From Acidobacteriota bacterium (GTDB taxonomy: Bacteria; Acidobacteriota; Terriglobia; Bryobacterales; Bryobacteraceae), in the NCBI GenBank assembly GCA_018268715.1, contig JAFDVZ010000002.1, forward strand, positions 429,632 to 493,631: DNA of 64,000 nt, written 5' to 3'. A model generated the notes under the pieces. It had not been told where the DNA came from. It saw only the letters and a program-made list of their open reading frames with translations, and made no database searches. Below are positions 9,501 to 19,014 of this stretch, in pieces (within the stretch, counting starts at the first letter, position 1; every line of letters starts with the position of its first letter). The translations under genes were made by a program, and so were the position numbers.

Positions 9501-10287
9501 CCTGCCCTGGCATCAGGCGCGGCACCGAACCGTTGGTGCCCACCGTGCCCGGATTGGTCAGCGAGATTGTGGTGCCCTCAAAGTCGGCCAGCGTCAGCTT
9601 GCCGCGCCGGGCGCGCGCCACGATGTCGTCGAACGCCTCCATGTACTGCTCGAAGTTCATGGCCTGGACATTCTTGATGTTCGGCACCGTCAACGACCGG
9701 CCGCCATCCTTGCCCGCCACGTCCACCGCGATGCCGAGGTTCACCTGCGTCCGCACGCGACGATAGCCGGCCCCTTCGTGCTCCAGGTAGGCGTTGTTGA
9801 TGGCGGGCGCTTCCTGGACCGCCTTCACGATGGCCCAACCCACCAGGTGCGTGTAGGACACCTTGCTGTCGCCGTGAATCGACCGGTGCTGGTTGATCAC
9901 GCGGCGGTTCTCGTCGATCACCTTCACGGCGATCGTGCGTTGCGATGTCGCCACCGGGATCGACAGACTCTGCGTCATGTTCTCGGCGATGCGCGCCGCC
10001 GCGCCGCGCAGGGGAACGATCTGCTCGCCGGGACCCGGTTCGGGCAGCGGCGTTGGCTCGACCGCGGCGGGCGGAGCAGGGGGAGCGTCGAGTACGGCGA
10101 CAGCGGTGGAATCATCAGACGTGCGCGCGACGGCGGGCGCTCCGTTTCCGTTGATGGCTCCGCCTTCGGTTTCGAAGCGGTGCTTCCAGCTGTCGTCCAC
10201 TGTTTTGCGATCGTGCAGGTACTGTTGGTAGAGCTCGTCTTCCAGCCAGCTATTGATGCCCAGCGCGGGGTCGTTTTGTCCAGACAT
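6586..10287 (-). CDS. kgd: Fused 2-oxoglutarate dehydrogenase E1 / succinyltransferase (Kgd type)
   Basis: A 1233-residue protein with the actinobacterial Kgd/SucA layout. Residues 10-40 hold the E1o N-terminal helix (WLEDELYQQYLHDRKTVDDSW). Residues 100-325 form an E2-type acyltransferase catalytic domain with DHRVVQGAESG and the probable catalytic His302. From about 370 comes the thiamine-diphosphate E1 domain (YRVRGHLIGDLDPLG, GMAHRGRLNVL, HGDAAFAGQG, NNQIGFTTNP). There is no lipoyl domain, so lipoyl groups must come from another E2 subunit. The enzyme oxidatively decarboxylates 2-oxoglutarate for the TCA cycle in the cytoplasm. Its length matches the family. The gene is monocistronic, converging on the HEPN-like gene 20 bp away and diverging from padR. 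Confidence 0.95.
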   Translation of the reverse strand: MSGQNDPALGINSWLEDELYQQYLHDRKTVDDSWKHRFETEGGAINGNGAPAVARTSDDSTAVAVLDAPPAPPAAVEPTPLPEPGPGEQIVPLRGAAARIAENMTQSLSIPVATSQRTIAVKVIDENRRVINQHRSIHGDSKVSYTHLVGWAIVKAVQEAPAINNAYLEHEGAGYRRVRTQVNLGIAVDVAGKDGGRSLTVPNIKNVQAMNFEQYMEAFDDIVARARRGKLTLADFEGTTISLTNPGTVGTNGSVPRLMPGQGAIIATGAIDFPAGFQGVTEEMKAMLGLSKVMTVTCTYDHRVVQGAESGAFLGRLQALLQGEHRFYDQLFKDLGIPYHPVMWEEAKQAALPGAGFAGGMQELARQASVLQLINAYRVRGHLIGDLDPLGGQASYHAELDPATYGLTIWDRDRQFITGTLMNGQSTATLREILERCRRTYCGRLGCEYMNIQHPEQKDWLQSRMEPTENNWPLDEPTRLRALSRVVEGEEFEHFLHARFVGHKRFSLEGAEAAMAILDELLERAADHNVHETVIGMAHRGRLNVLANIVGKSMVQLFSEFEGDIDPTSIQGSGDVKYHLGATGLRKSANGREIVVSVAFNPSHLEAVDPVVEGIVRPKQDRLGDVHRERVIPILIHGDAAFAGQGVVAETLNLSQLEGYTTGGTIHLIINNQIGFTTNPKESRSTPYSTDVARMVQAPIFHVNGDDPEACLRAAQIAFDYRQKFKKDVVIDMICYRRHGHNEADDPSYTQPLMYKKIRKHPSVATIYSKQLEREGLVDKADVEKMRGDVTKRLNAVYEVAQQNKQQYEVQELSGVTHEMAAFCATTAVDSATIERIVNAITTFPADFHLHPKLRNFIERRREVLEGAPMDWAMAESLAFGTLLLEGTPVRLSGQDSARGTFSQRHLEYYDYETGASHIPMQHLEKGQAKFAVWDSSLSEYAVMGFEFGYSVGDPLALVLWEGQFGDFANGAQIMIDQFIAAAESKWGQPSGLALLLPHGYEGQGPEHSSARMERFLQLCAENNMQVCNCTTPAQYFHLLRRQMHGGADRRGVRKPLIVFTPKSLLRHPKAVSTIHEVVSGGFREIVSDTANLDTSRVTKLLVCSGRVYYDLIAAREQRAVDNVAIIRVEQLYPFNSADFSDILLRYPLTTEVVWVQDEPKNMGAWRFVQDKIQPLLNESRRTLRYAGRPESASPSAGSLKRHQQEQSDLIEDAFSTAAAPRKPRRLVPKKKK

Positions 10288-10383
10288 ACGGAGGGTATGC
10301 GAGCGGATTGTGAACCCGCCCTTATATCAATGATAGCGAACCCGGCCAACGGACGTTCCGGCGCCTTGGCCCGCATGGGAGGA

Positions 10384-10422
10384 TGTAGACAAGCTACAGC
10401 CTGAAGATGTAGAATGTCTACA
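10384..10422 (+). promoter_or_regulatory. Two PadR operator palindromes overlapping the padR promoter
   Basis: Two 15-bp palindromes of the form TGTAG-N5-CTACA occupy 10384-10398 and 10408-10422, 24 bp apart centre to centre. The second extends to TGTAGA-ATG-TCTACA. A sigma70-like promoter is threaded through both: TAGACA at 10386-10391 and TAGAAT at 10410-10415, 18 bp apart. With the padR ATG at 10426 the transcript would be almost leaderless. The layout predicts that PadR represses its own operon by covering the -35 and -10 elements. The palindromes are read directly; the regulator-operator link is inference. Confidence 0.75.
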
Positions 10423-10425
10423 GCC

Positions 10426-10791
10426 ATGCCTCCGCGTGAACCCTACCGCGACCGTGTCGAACTACTCCAGGGCACTCTCGACATGCTCATCCTGCAGGCC
10501 CTGCGAGCGGGGCCGGCGCACGGCTACGCCATCAGCCAATCGATTCGCGCCGGATCGGGCGACGTCCTGCAGGTGGAGACCGGATCGCTGTATCCGGCGC
10601 TCCATCGGCTGGAGCGCGCCGGCTGGATCCAGTCGGAATGGGCCGTGACGGAGAACAATCAGCGCGCCAAGTACTACCAGCTCACCTCGGACGGCCGCGA
10701 GCAACTGGCCCGCGAGCACGACCGCTGGACCCTGTTCAGCGACGCCATCGCTCGCCTGATGAATCCGGTGGGAAGCGAGGGGCAGGCATGA
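10426..10791 (+). CDS. PadR family transcriptional regulator
   Basis: A 121-residue winged-helix repressor. It shows the family signature [29 protein letters not shown], then [24 protein letters not shown] and [12 protein letters not shown]. An ATG at 10414 lies inside the operator palindrome, so the ATG at 10426 is the better start; no clear Shine-Dalgarno precedes either. The stop overlaps the start of the ADOP permease gene (ATGA), a pairing typical of Acidobacteria in which PadR controls the adjacent duplicated permease. The ligand is unknown. Confidence 0.92.
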   Translation: MPPREPYRDRVELLQGTLDMLILQALRAGPAHGYAISQSIRAGSGDVLQVETGSLYPALHRLERAGWIQSEWAVTENNQRAKYYQLTSDGREQLAREHDRWTLFSDAIARLMNPVGSEGQA

Positions 10792-13460
10792 AGTGGCCCT
10801 GGACAAACCGGCGCGATCTGGATCGCGAGCTGGATGACGAAATCGCCGCGCATCTGGCTTTGGCGGCCCGCGACATCGCGGGTCGCGGCGTGGCGCCCGG
10901 AGACGCCGCGCGGCAGGCTCGCGGCGAGTTCGGAAACATCACGCTGGTGAAGGAAGTCACGCGCGGAATGTGGCGCGGCGCCGGACTGGCGTGGCTGTGG
11001 CAGGACCTGCGCTACGCCGTGCGCAGCCTGCGCCACAGCCCGGTGTTCGCCCTGGCGGCCATCGCCTCGCTCGCCCTGGGGATTGGGGCCAACACGGCGA
11101 TCTTCTCGTTTGTGAACGCTTTGTTGCTCACACGCCTGCCCGTCCCCGAAGCCTCCCGTCTGGTGCGGATCGGGGAATTTGCAGGCGCGGAGGCGGTTAA
11201 CACCGTGGCCTCACACCCCTTCATTGAAGAGCTCGGGAAGCTGGACGTCTTTGAAAGCGTCATGGGCCGCTACCCGGTCCGCGTGGGCATGCTGCAGGGC
11301 GGCGCGGTGGAGCCGCTGCGGGGAGAACTGGTCACCGCCGGCTACTTTCGGGCGCTCAAAGTGCGCCCCGCGCTGGGCCGCCTGCTGGATGAGCAGGACA
11401 TACTCAACGCGGCCGGCGACCCCACCTGCGTGATCTCCTACTCGCTGTGGCGGAGCCGCTTCGGCGCCGATCCCGCGATCATCGGCCGCAAGCTCGAGCT
11501 CAACCAACATCTATATACCGTCGTGGGCGTCGCCGAGCGCGGCTTCAATGGCCCGTCGCTCGAATCCTCAATCGACGTCCAGTTGCCGGTGTCGCGCGCG
11601 AGCGACTTCATGGGAGGCTTCTTCGCCGCCAGTTCCGGCGCCCCGCTGTGGAAATCGGCGGGGTTCGCCTGGCTCGAGCCTTTGGCCCGCCTGAAGCCGG
11701 GCATGACCCCCGCTCGGGCGCAGGCCGCCTTCGATCCCGCCGCGCGCGCCATCAAACAACGGATCGATCCGCCGCGACGGCCGGGTCCGGACCAGCGTCG
11801 CGAGACCGCGTTCCGTCTCACCGATGGAACCCGCGGCCTCACCGGAGACAGCGAATACAAGCGGCCGGTTCAGGTGCTGATGGCGGTGGTCGGACTGGTG
11901 CTGTTGATCGCCTGCGGCAACGTGGCTGGACTCCTGCTCGCTCGCGCCTCCGCCCGCGCCCGGGAATGCGCCGTGCGGTTATCGCTCGGCGCGTCACGCT
12001 GGAGGCTGGCGCGGCAGTTCATGACGGAAAGCCTGTTGATCGCGGCGTTGGGCGGCGCCACGGGCTACCTTCTCGCCCTATGGATTGTGGCGACGCTCAG
12101 CGCTTACCTGAACGCCGGACTCCCGGCTGGGGAAGGGCTGCGGCCGCTCATGGATGCGAAGGTCCTGGGATTTTCGGTCGCCATCACACTGCTCACCGCG
12201 TTGCTGTTTGGGCTGATTCCCGCCTGGCAATCCACCCGTCCCGACGTCTTACCGGAGCTCAAGGGGGCGTCAGGCAGGGGCCGCGCCGCCACCGGGGCGC
12301 TCCTCGCCCGGCGTGGAGTGATCGTGTTCCAGATCGCGCTGTCTGTGGTGATCCTGTTCGGCGCCAGCCTGCTGACGCGGACGCTCAGCGGCCTGAGAAC
12401 CATCGATCTCGGGTTCAACGCAGCGGAGGTGTTGACGCTCCGGGTGGACCCGGCGCTCGCCAGTCGTGAGCCCAGGCAGGCCCAGGTTCTGTTCGATGAA
12501 GTCCTCGCGCGCCTGCGTGGACAGGCGGGCGTTGCGGCGGCCGCCATCGCCTCCATCTCGCCGCTCGATGGCGGAATGATGTCGCTCGGCTTCGAGGTTC
12601 CGGGCCATGCCGCATCCGCGGCGGACCGGCAGACGAACCTGAACTTCATCAGTTCCGGCTATTTCGACGTTCTCCGTCAGGCGTTCGTGACGGGCCGCGA
12701 CTTCACGCCCGCCGACAGCGCGGGAAAACCGGCGGTGGCGATTGTGAACCAGTTGTTTGCCCGCCAGTACATGCCGGGTGTAAATCCCATTGGCCGGCGG
12801 TTCAAACTGGGGACTGACAGCATCGAGATCGTCGGCCTTGTGCGGGATTCGCGATATCAGTCGCTCCGGGCTGAACCCTGTCCGCTCATCTACCTGCCGG
12901 CCTCCGCGGAATCGGCAACGTCGGGTTACGCCGTGCTGGTGCGGACCATGCCCGGCGCCGGTCTCGGGCTGGCGGGCGTTGAACGCGCGATTCGATCGGT
13001 GAACCAGTTGGCGCAGGTCTACGAAGCGAGCTCCCTGCGGGACCAGGTGGACCGCGGGATATCCGCCGAGAGGATCCTCAGTTTCCTGTCCGGTCTGTTC
13101 AGCGCGTTGGTCACTCTGCTGTGCGGGATGGGGATTTACGGACTGATCGCCTATGGCGTGACGCGCCGCACGCGGGAAATCGGAGTTCGCCTGGCGATCG
13201 GGGCGCGCGGAGCGGACATTGCGGCGCTATTCCTGCGGGAAAGCGCGTGGCTCATCGGCGCGGGGGTGGCGACCGGCATCCCCTTGGCGCTGGTCTCCAC
13301 GCGGATGCTGGAAAGCGTGTTGTACGGCGTCACTTCCGCCGATCCCTTCAGCCTTGCCGCCGCCATCGCGGTGTTCTTCGCGGCGGGATTCGCCGCGAGC
13401 GCGCTACCGGTCCGCCGCGCATCGCGCATCGCTCCATCCCAGGCGCTCCGCTACGAATGA
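10788..13460 (+). CDS. ADOP-type ABC permease (MacB/FtsX duplicated)
   Basis: An 890-residue inner-membrane protein of the acidobacterial duplicated orphan permease type. The N-terminal 60 residues ([30 protein letters not shown]) form the ADOP-specific helical domain. Then come two copies of the MacB-periplasmic plus FtsX module: [35 protein letters not shown] starts copy one, and a C-terminal [21 protein letters not shown] ends copy two. No ATPase gene is adjacent, as is usual for these orphan permeases. It is translationally coupled to padR through an ATGA overlap. The substrate is unknown; related MacB proteins move peptides or drugs mechanically across the envelope. Confidence 0.93.
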   Translation: MKWPWTNRRDLDRELDDEIAAHLALAARDIAGRGVAPGDAARQARGEFGNITLVKEVTRGMWRGAGLAWLWQDLRYAVRSLRHSPVFALAAIASLALGIGANTAIFSFVNALLLTRLPVPEASRLVRIGEFAGAEAVNTVASHPFIEELGKLDVFESVMGRYPVRVGMLQGGAVEPLRGELVTAGYFRALKVRPALGRLLDEQDILNAAGDPTCVISYSLWRSRFGADPAIIGRKLELNQHLYTVVGVAERGFNGPSLESSIDVQLPVSRASDFMGGFFAASSGAPLWKSAGFAWLEPLARLKPGMTPARAQAAFDPAARAIKQRIDPPRRPGPDQRRETAFRLTDGTRGLTGDSEYKRPVQVLMAVVGLVLLIACGNVAGLLLARASARARECAVRLSLGASRWRLARQFMTESLLIAALGGATGYLLALWIVATLSAYLNAGLPAGEGLRPLMDAKVLGFSVAITLLTALLFGLIPAWQSTRPDVLPELKGASGRGRAATGALLARRGVIVFQIALSVVILFGASLLTRTLSGLRTIDLGFNAAEVLTLRVDPALASREPRQAQVLFDEVLARLRGQAGVAAAAIASISPLDGGMMSLGFEVPGHAASAADRQTNLNFISSGYFDVLRQAFVTGRDFTPADSAGKPAVAIVNQLFARQYMPGVNPIGRRFKLGTDSIEIVGLVRDSRYQSLRAEPCPLIYLPASAESATSGYAVLVRTMPGAGLGLAGVERAIRSVNQLAQVYEASSLRDQVDRGISAERILSFLSGLFSALVTLLCGMGIYGLIAYGVTRRTREIGVRLAIGARGADIAALFLRESAWLIGAGVATGIPLALVSTRMLESVLYGVTSADPFSLAAAIAVFFAAGFAASALPVRRASRIAPSQALRYE

Positions 13461-13463
13461 CGG

Positions 13464-14975
13464 CTAACGTGCGCCTCGGCCCGCGAGCAGAGCCGTCAGG
13501 TCGTCGCCCGTTTGCCGCAGAGCCTGCGATTGCGCGGTGAGCTGGGTGGCGGCAGCGGCGCTCTGCTGGGCTCCGGCGGCCGAGGACTGGGTCACCTGCT
13601 GCATCTCCATGATGGATCGGGTGATGACGTCGAAGCCCTTGGTCTGCTCGACGCTGCCCGCGTGGACCTCCTCCACCAGCGCCTTCATCGCGGCCGCGCT
13701 GCCGGTGGCCGCGTGGATGGCGGCCGCCACCTGATCCACTTTCAGCTTGCCTTCGGCCGATTTCTTCGTGGACTCTTCAATCAGTTCGGACGTATCCCGG
13801 GCGGCCTGCGCGCAACGTTGGGCCAACGTGCGAACCTCGTCGGCCACCACGGCGAATCCCATCCCGGTCTCCCCGGCTCGCGCCGCTTCCACGGCCGCGT
13901 TCAAGGCGAGCAGGTTAGTCTGGAACGCGATCCCGTCGATCACCTTGATGATCTGCGAAATCTTGCCGCTTTGGGTTTGAATGGAATCGATGGCCGCCTG
14001 CATCTGGTCGAGTGAGCGGTTGGCGTCGCTGAACTGCTCCTCGGACCGGCGCACCAGCGCCGCGGCGTCCCGTGAATGCTCCGCGGTCCTGCGCGCCATC
14101 GAGTTGATCTCCTCGCTGGACGCCGAGGTCGCTTCGAGGGAAGCAGCCTGGTCGCTCGCGCCCCGCGCCAGCGCCGCCGAGCCGGCCGAAATCTGACCAG
14201 CCGCCTGATCCACTTCCCGCGCTCCCACCGCGAGCTGCTCTCCGATCCGGGCCAGCCGTCTGCTCATGCGATTCACCACCACGAACGCAGCCAGTCCCAT
14301 CAGGCTGGCCACCGGCGCAATCCAGATCACCGCGTCGCGTACGCCCGCCATGATCACCGGCGTCAACCGCGAGAGATTCGAACGAAGCACGAAGACGCCG
14401 TGCATCTGGCCTTCCCGCCAGTGCTCCATTGGAAACCCGAGGGCGTCGCGGCCATCGTGCGTGGGACTGGTGGTCGGGTCTCCGTGACAGCTCAGGCAGT
14501 CCCGGGTCAACCGGACCGGACGGGCGTAGACGATCTCCTGCCGCGCCCGGTCGACCTCCACGTAATCGGTCTTCGCCCCACTTTCGAAATGGCGCAGAAT
14601 GGCCTCCTCCTCGGGCTTGGGTTCGTGCTGGCGATTTCGGGGAGAACGCGCCACGATGCGGAATGCGTACCCTTCGCGGGTGGCGGCGTGGTCGATTGAG
14701 TTCCAGGCGGCGACGACCGGGACAGTGCGCAGCAGGCGGGACCGATTCCCCGCCTCGGCGAGGTCGCTGCGAAACAAACCCTCGTTTCGCATCAGGGAAA
14801 CCGACTCACGGACGTTTTCGGCCTCCACCAACATCGCCCGCATCGCGCCGCGAGTCAATTCGATTCCCTGGCGCTCGATCACGGCCCGCTGAATCGCGAG
14901 ACATGCGATGGCGGTGATCGCCACGGTGACAATTGGTATTGCAACTAACTTAACTCGCAGTGACGCCCACCCCAT
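13464..14975 (-). CDS. Methyl-accepting chemotaxis protein with haem-type DUF3365 sensor
   Basis: A 503-residue chemoreceptor. Transmembrane helices lie at about 7-28 and 213-237. The periplasmic part between them is a Tll0287-like (DUF3365) PAS domain containing CLSCH at 160-164, a c-type haem attachment motif, followed by the [18 protein letters not shown] stretch. The cytoplasmic part is a standard signalling coiled coil, with the hairpin tip [20 protein letters not shown] and [16 protein letters not shown] full HAMP domain is not obvious. Haem-bearing receptors of this type are thought to sense redox state or gases. Its gene converges on the ADOP gene with 3 bp between stops, and no chemotaxis genes lie nearby. 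Confidence 0.9.
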   Translation of the reverse strand: MGWASLRVKLVAIPIVTVAITAIACLAIQRAVIERQGIELTRGAMRAMLVEAENVRESVSLMRNEGLFRSDLAEAGNRSRLLRTVPVVAAWNSIDHAATREGYAFRIVARSPRNRQHEPKPEEEAILRHFESGAKTDYVEVDRARQEIVYARPVRLTRDCLSCHGDPTTSPTHDGRDALGFPMEHWREGQMHGVFVLRSNLSRLTPVIMAGVRDAVIWIAPVASLMGLAAFVVVNRMSRRLARIGEQLAVGAREVDQAAGQISAGSAALARGASDQAASLEATSASSEEINSMARRTAEHSRDAAALVRRSEEQFSDANRSLDQMQAAIDSIQTQSGKISQIIKVIDGIAFQTNLLALNAAVEAARAGETGMGFAVVADEVRTLAQRCAQAARDTSELIEESTKKSAEGKLKVDQVAAAIHAATGSAAAMKALVEEVHAGSVEQTKGFDVITRSIMEMQQVTQSSAAGAQQSAAAATQLTAQSQALRQTGDDLTALLAGRGAR

Positions 14976-15080
14976 CCCGTCCTCCGATTGTGCATATCGG
15001 TTGGACGGGCCGGGTATTCGAGTCTAGATGACATAACGACGCCAAGTCGTCACATCTCTAAATAATGTGGTCTGAACGAG

Positions 15081-16952
15081 TTAGCGGGAAACTTTCCCCG
15101 CCGTCGCCTCGGCGATGGTGACGCCGTTGGCTTCAAGCGTCCGCCCCAGGGTGCGGTCCAGCGAGATGCGAGCCGTGCTGTATGAAACCAGCGCCGTCTT
15201 CTCCGCCGATTGCGCCACCACCAGGTCGCGCTGCTGCTGAATTACGTTGTACGGAGTCGACGTGCCAAGCGAGTACTTCTTCTGCTCGGCGTCGAACAAC
15301 TCCTGCTGCAAGGCGGTCTTCTTCACCGCGGCCTCATACCGGGCGCGCGCCTGCTCGAGTTGAATCACATAATTGCGGACGTCCACCTCCACCTGGTTCA
15401 CGTCCTTCTGCGCCGTAAGCTGACTCTGCCGCAGGCTGAGTTCGTCGATGGCCTGGTCGGCCTGCGCCTGGCGGTTGCGAAACGCGCCTTGATAGAACGC
15501 GCCGATGCGCTCGGTCGGGAAATTGCGCCGGAACGTCTGGCCCAGCGCGTCGCCCAGGCCGCCGACAAAGTACGGGTCGGGAGTGGATACGCTGCCCGAG
15601 GAACTCCGAACCGTGCGCGCGACGCCGGCCAAACCGGCCGTGGAGGCGGCGCCGAACGCCGTCAACGTCGGCAGCACGTTGTTGCGCGTGCCGAGCAGCG
15701 AGATCTGGCTCTCTTCGAGCGACAACCTCGCCGACGCGAGATCCGCCCGATTCGCGCGAGCCTGTTTCACCATCTCGTCGATGGAAGGCAGGTCGTCCTT
15801 GGAAGGCATGGCGACCTTGTCCACCGGCACGATGCGCGCCGCGTTCAGCGCGGGGTCCGCCACACCGTTCCGGCTGATGAGGTTCTTCAGCTGCAGCTCC
15901 TGCTGCCGCAGGGAGGCTTCCGCGTCCACCACCGCCTGCCGGCTCGTGACGGCCTGCGACTGGGCGCTCACCAGCTCGGGCGGCGCCACGGTTCCCAGAT
16001 CGATCTGCCGCTTCACATTCGCGACAAACGTGTCGGCAACCTCCGCGGTGGTCTGCTTAGCCTTCAGATCGTCGAAGGACGACGATAACTGGTAATAGGA
16101 ATTCAAAACGCGGGCCGCCAGGTTGATGACCTGCAACTTGAAACTCAGCTCCGAACCGGTGACGTTCATCCGCGACACGGTGATGGTTCGCGCGTTCACC
16201 GCCACTCCGAAGCCGCGCAGCAGGTTATGCTGGGCCGACAGCGTCAGACTGGTCGCGTTGGACGGATTCAGCAAATCGGTCGGCGAGTTCTCATTCAGAT
16301 AGTTGTCGCGGAACTGCAGGGTCACGCTGCCGCCGCTCAGGAAGCCCTGCTGAATCGACGCCGTATGGGCGCGCGTGTTGCCCACCAGGTTTTCGACGCT
16401 GCTCTGCACTACGTTCGGCTGGGGCGTCGAGGTGTGGCTGAAGGTGCTGGTCTCCTGGATGGACGGATCGAGAGTCTGGGTCACCGGCCCGATCTGGGAG
16501 ATGCTTGCGTTGGCCGACGAACCGCCGGTCTGCGCGCCGCCGCCGCCGCGAACGTTCGCCGCCGACTGGCTGCCCGTGACGCCCTGTCCGGCCGCCACGC
16601 TGCCCGCCTGCGAGGCCGCGCTGGTGACGCCCGGAAGTGCGCCGCCCGCCTCGGAGCGGACCAGCCGCCACGACGCCATGATCGGGTTGTAGCGAGCCAC
16701 CTCCAGATCGATATTGTTCTCGAGCGCCAGCGCCACCGCGTCCTGCGCCGTCAGATACAATGCGCCGCCGCGGATCAGCGAGGCCAGCCGCCCGGAGTTC
16801 GCCAGCCGCACGGGAGGAACCTCCACCGGCTTATAGGGCCGCGCCAGCATCGTGACGCTGGGACGCACCGGGGCGATCGACGCTTCCTGCGCCCCAAGCA
16901 GCGACCCGCACAGGGCTACCGCGAGCGCCTGCTTGACCGCTTCCCTGGTCAT
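15081..16952 (-). CDS. TolC family outer-membrane efflux protein (second copy)
   Basis: A 623-residue TolC-like protein with a signal peptide. The N-terminus carries the acidobacterial RLASLIRGGALYLTAQDAVALALENNIDLEVARYNP block, then a Gly/Ser/Ala/Gln-rich loop (about residues 85-140), and the two OEP repeats, the last ending in EQARARYEAAVKKTALQQELFDAEQKKYSLGTSTPYNVIQQQRDLV (quoted in part). It is a paralogue of the upstream gene, whose stop overlaps its start (ATGA, 16949-16952). It probably forms the outer-membrane duct of the exporter encoded divergently from 19015. Two tandem TolC genes suggest two channels or a mixed trimer. Confidence 0.92.
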   Translation of the reverse strand: MTREAVKQALAVALCGSLLGAQEASIAPVRPSVTMLARPYKPVEVPPVRLANSGRLASLIRGGALYLTAQDAVALALENNIDLEVARYNPIMASWRLVRSEAGGALPGVTSAASQAGSVAAGQGVTGSQSAANVRGGGGAQTGGSSANASISQIGPVTQTLDPSIQETSTFSHTSTPQPNVVQSSVENLVGNTRAHTASIQQGFLSGGSVTLQFRDNYLNENSPTDLLNPSNATSLTLSAQHNLLRGFGVAVNARTITVSRMNVTGSELSFKLQVINLAARVLNSYYQLSSSFDDLKAKQTTAEVADTFVANVKRQIDLGTVAPPELVSAQSQAVTSRQAVVDAEASLRQQELQLKNLISRNGVADPALNAARIVPVDKVAMPSKDDLPSIDEMVKQARANRADLASARLSLEESQISLLGTRNNVLPTLTAFGAASTAGLAGVARTVRSSSGSVSTPDPYFVGGLGDALGQTFRRNFPTERIGAFYQGAFRNRQAQADQAIDELSLRQSQLTAQKDVNQVEVDVRNYVIQLEQARARYEAAVKKTALQQELFDAEQKKYSLGTSTPYNVIQQQRDLVVAQSAEKTALVSYSTARISLDRTLGRTLEANGVTIAEATAGKVSR

Positions 16953-18841
16953 CGGCCCACTCCCGCCGGCAGGTCGGCCGGCAGCGACGAAGCATGCGAC
17001 ACCCGCCCCTTCAACGCCTCGTTGATCGATACGCTATGGGCCTCGAGCGTCGTACCCAGCGCCTGTTCGAGCGAAATCCGCGCGTGCGTGTAGTTCGCCA
17101 TCGCCTGCACTTCCGCGCTTTGGGCGGTGGCCAGGTCACGCTGGTCCTGAATTACCTGGAACGGCGTGCCCGCGCCGAGTTCGTACTTGCGCTGATCGGC
17201 GTGCAGCGTCTCTTCCTGCAACTGCCGCGACTTCACCGCCGACTCATACCGGGCCCGCGCCTGCTCGAGCCCGATCACCGCGTTCTGCACATCCACCCGC
17301 ACCTGGTTCACGTTCTTGCGCAGGTTCAACTCGTTCTGCCGGAGCTCCAGCATGCTCACCGCGTAGTCGGCCTGCGCCGCGCGGTTGCGCAGCGGGATGT
17401 TCAGTGAAAAACCAGCCGAGTAGTTGGGGTAATTGCGGCGGAAGATCTGCCCGAGCAGGTTGCCGTAGCCGCCCGCCAGGTACCCGATGCCCGGCTGCGC
17501 GGCCCCTAGCGCCGTCAGGTCGCCGGTCAAGCCGTTGTTGGTCATTTCCGCGAAGGCCTGCAAGGACGGTTTCAGCGAGTTCTTGATGCCCACCAGGTTC
17601 ATCTGGTTGCTTTCGAGGTTCGTCTTGGCCTGCTCGATTTCGGGCCGTTTGGAGAGAGCTTCGGCCACCAGTTCTTCGATCGGCCGCGACGGTTCGGTCG
17701 CCGGAATCGCGATCTTGTCGAGAGGCACGATGTGCATGCCGGCCAGGCCCGCCTCGGCGACGCCGTTGCGCACCAGCGCGTTCTTGAGCACCGTCTCCTG
17801 CTGCATCAGGTTGGTCTGGGCGATAGTCAGATCCTGCTGGCTTGCGTACAGCTGCGCTTCGGCTCGCGTGATCTCGATCTCGGCCAAAGAGCCGCTAGCC
17901 ACCTGTTTCCTGTTGTCCTCGAGCAGTTGCTGGGAGGTGGAAACGCCCTGCCGCCGCGCCTTCACGTCCTCCTCGAAGCTGACCAGGTCCCAATAAAGGT
18001 TGAGCACCGCGGCGACGGTGGTGATCACCTGCTGCTTGAACTGCAGGTCGCTCACCTTCAGGTTGTTCTTCTGGACACGGATGTTGCGGGTGTTCACCGC
18101 CGATCCGAATCCCTGCAGCAGGTTCTGCGTGATCTGCAGGTCGAGCGAGCCCGAAGTGTATGGATTGATGCTGAAGAACTGGCTGTTGAACTTGTAATAC
18201 TGGCTCGAATAACTCAGCACCGCGGCCAGGCCGAAGTCCCAGTTCTGCGAGTACTGCGCCTGCAGGGTGCGCGTGTTTGTCACGAGCGAAGTGGTGCCGG
18301 TCAGCACGGTGTTGCTTTGCGGAGTCGTCGAGTGGGCGAAATTGATGAATGCGAGAAAGGTGGGGTCAAGAGACGGAATCGACGGGCCTAACTGCGTCAC
18401 GATGCCGCCGCCCGAACTCACCGCCGAGCCGCCGGATACGCCGCCCGCGTTCGTGCTCACGCCTTGCAGGCTGACGCTGGAGGGTCCCGCCGCCACCGGT
18501 GAACCCACGCTGCGCAACGCGCCGCCGCCCTGGGCGCGGCGCAGCACCTCGCGCGCCAGCACCGGACCGTAGCGCTGAACCTCGATGTCGACGTTGTTCT
18601 CCACCGCCAGGGCCACCACATCCTGCGCCGTGAGATATAGATTCCCGGAACGTATTAATGAATCGAGACGGGATGAGTTGGAAAGCCGGACGGGAGCGAC
18701 GCTCCTCGACTGATAGGGGCGCGTCAGCCACCCCATCCGTGAAGTAGCAGGAACGACGTTGATCTCGTCCTGAGCCGTCGCGCTCCCGGCCACTAACACG
18801 AGGGCCGCCAGGAGGGACGTGGGCGTGAGAAGCTGTTTCAT
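16949..18841 (-). CDS. TolC family outer-membrane efflux protein (first copy)
   Basis: A 630-residue TolC homologue with a clear signal peptide (LLAALVLVAGSATAQ). It has the same block order as its downstream partner: SLIRSGNLYLTAQDVVALAVENN, a low-complexity Gly/Ser/Val loop at roughly 105-150, and two outer-membrane efflux repeats with the closing QVRVDVQNAVIGLEQARARYESAVKSRQLQEETLHADQ region (quoted in part). It is the first gene of a minus-strand pair that diverges from the HlyD gene across 173 bp, so the duct and the pump are likely switched on from one control region. No substrate can be read from the sequence. Confidence 0.92.
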   Translation of the reverse strand: MKQLLTPTSLLAALVLVAGSATAQDEINVVPATSRMGWLTRPYQSRSVAPVRLSNSSRLDSLIRSGNLYLTAQDVVALAVENNVDIEVQRYGPVLAREVLRRAQGGGALRSVGSPVAAGPSSVSLQGVSTNAGGVSGGSAVSSGGGIVTQLGPSIPSLDPTFLAFINFAHSTTPQSNTVLTGTTSLVTNTRTLQAQYSQNWDFGLAAVLSYSSQYYKFNSQFFSINPYTSGSLDLQITQNLLQGFGSAVNTRNIRVQKNNLKVSDLQFKQQVITTVAAVLNLYWDLVSFEEDVKARRQGVSTSQQLLEDNRKQVASGSLAEIEITRAEAQLYASQQDLTIAQTNLMQQETVLKNALVRNGVAEAGLAGMHIVPLDKIAIPATEPSRPIEELVAEALSKRPEIEQAKTNLESNQMNLVGIKNSLKPSLQAFAEMTNNGLTGDLTALGAAQPGIGYLAGGYGNLLGQIFRRNYPNYSAGFSLNIPLRNRAAQADYAVSMLELRQNELNLRKNVNQVRVDVQNAVIGLEQARARYESAVKSRQLQEETLHADQRKYELGAGTPFQVIQDQRDLATAQSAEVQAMANYTHARISLEQALGTTLEAHSVSINEALKGRVSHASSLPADLPAGVGR

Positions 18842-18935
18842 CGAGAGTGCCTAGTCTCCAGTATCGCCGGAATGGGCCTGTTGAGCCCGTGCGGGTCGGT
18901 CGCGCGGCGCCTCCAAACAGGCCAACGCCACTGCG

Positions 18936-18982
18936 CCGTTACGGTTATGGATACGCATTAACCAGCCTGGGAGTTCCGTAAC
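18936..18982. promoter_or_regulatory. Inverted repeat GTTACGG/CCGTAAC between the tolC pair and the exporter operon
   Basis: GTTACGG at 18936-18942 and its exact complement CCGTAAC at 18976-18982 flank 33 bp in the 173-bp region between divergent genes starting at 18841 and 19015. Their placement suits a regulator that loops or bridges the shared promoter region. A 7-bp match at this spacing can also arise by chance, so this is a weak call. Confidence 0.3.
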
Positions 18983-19014
18983 CGGTCCGATCTTTGGCAA
19001 ACTGAATCGAACGG

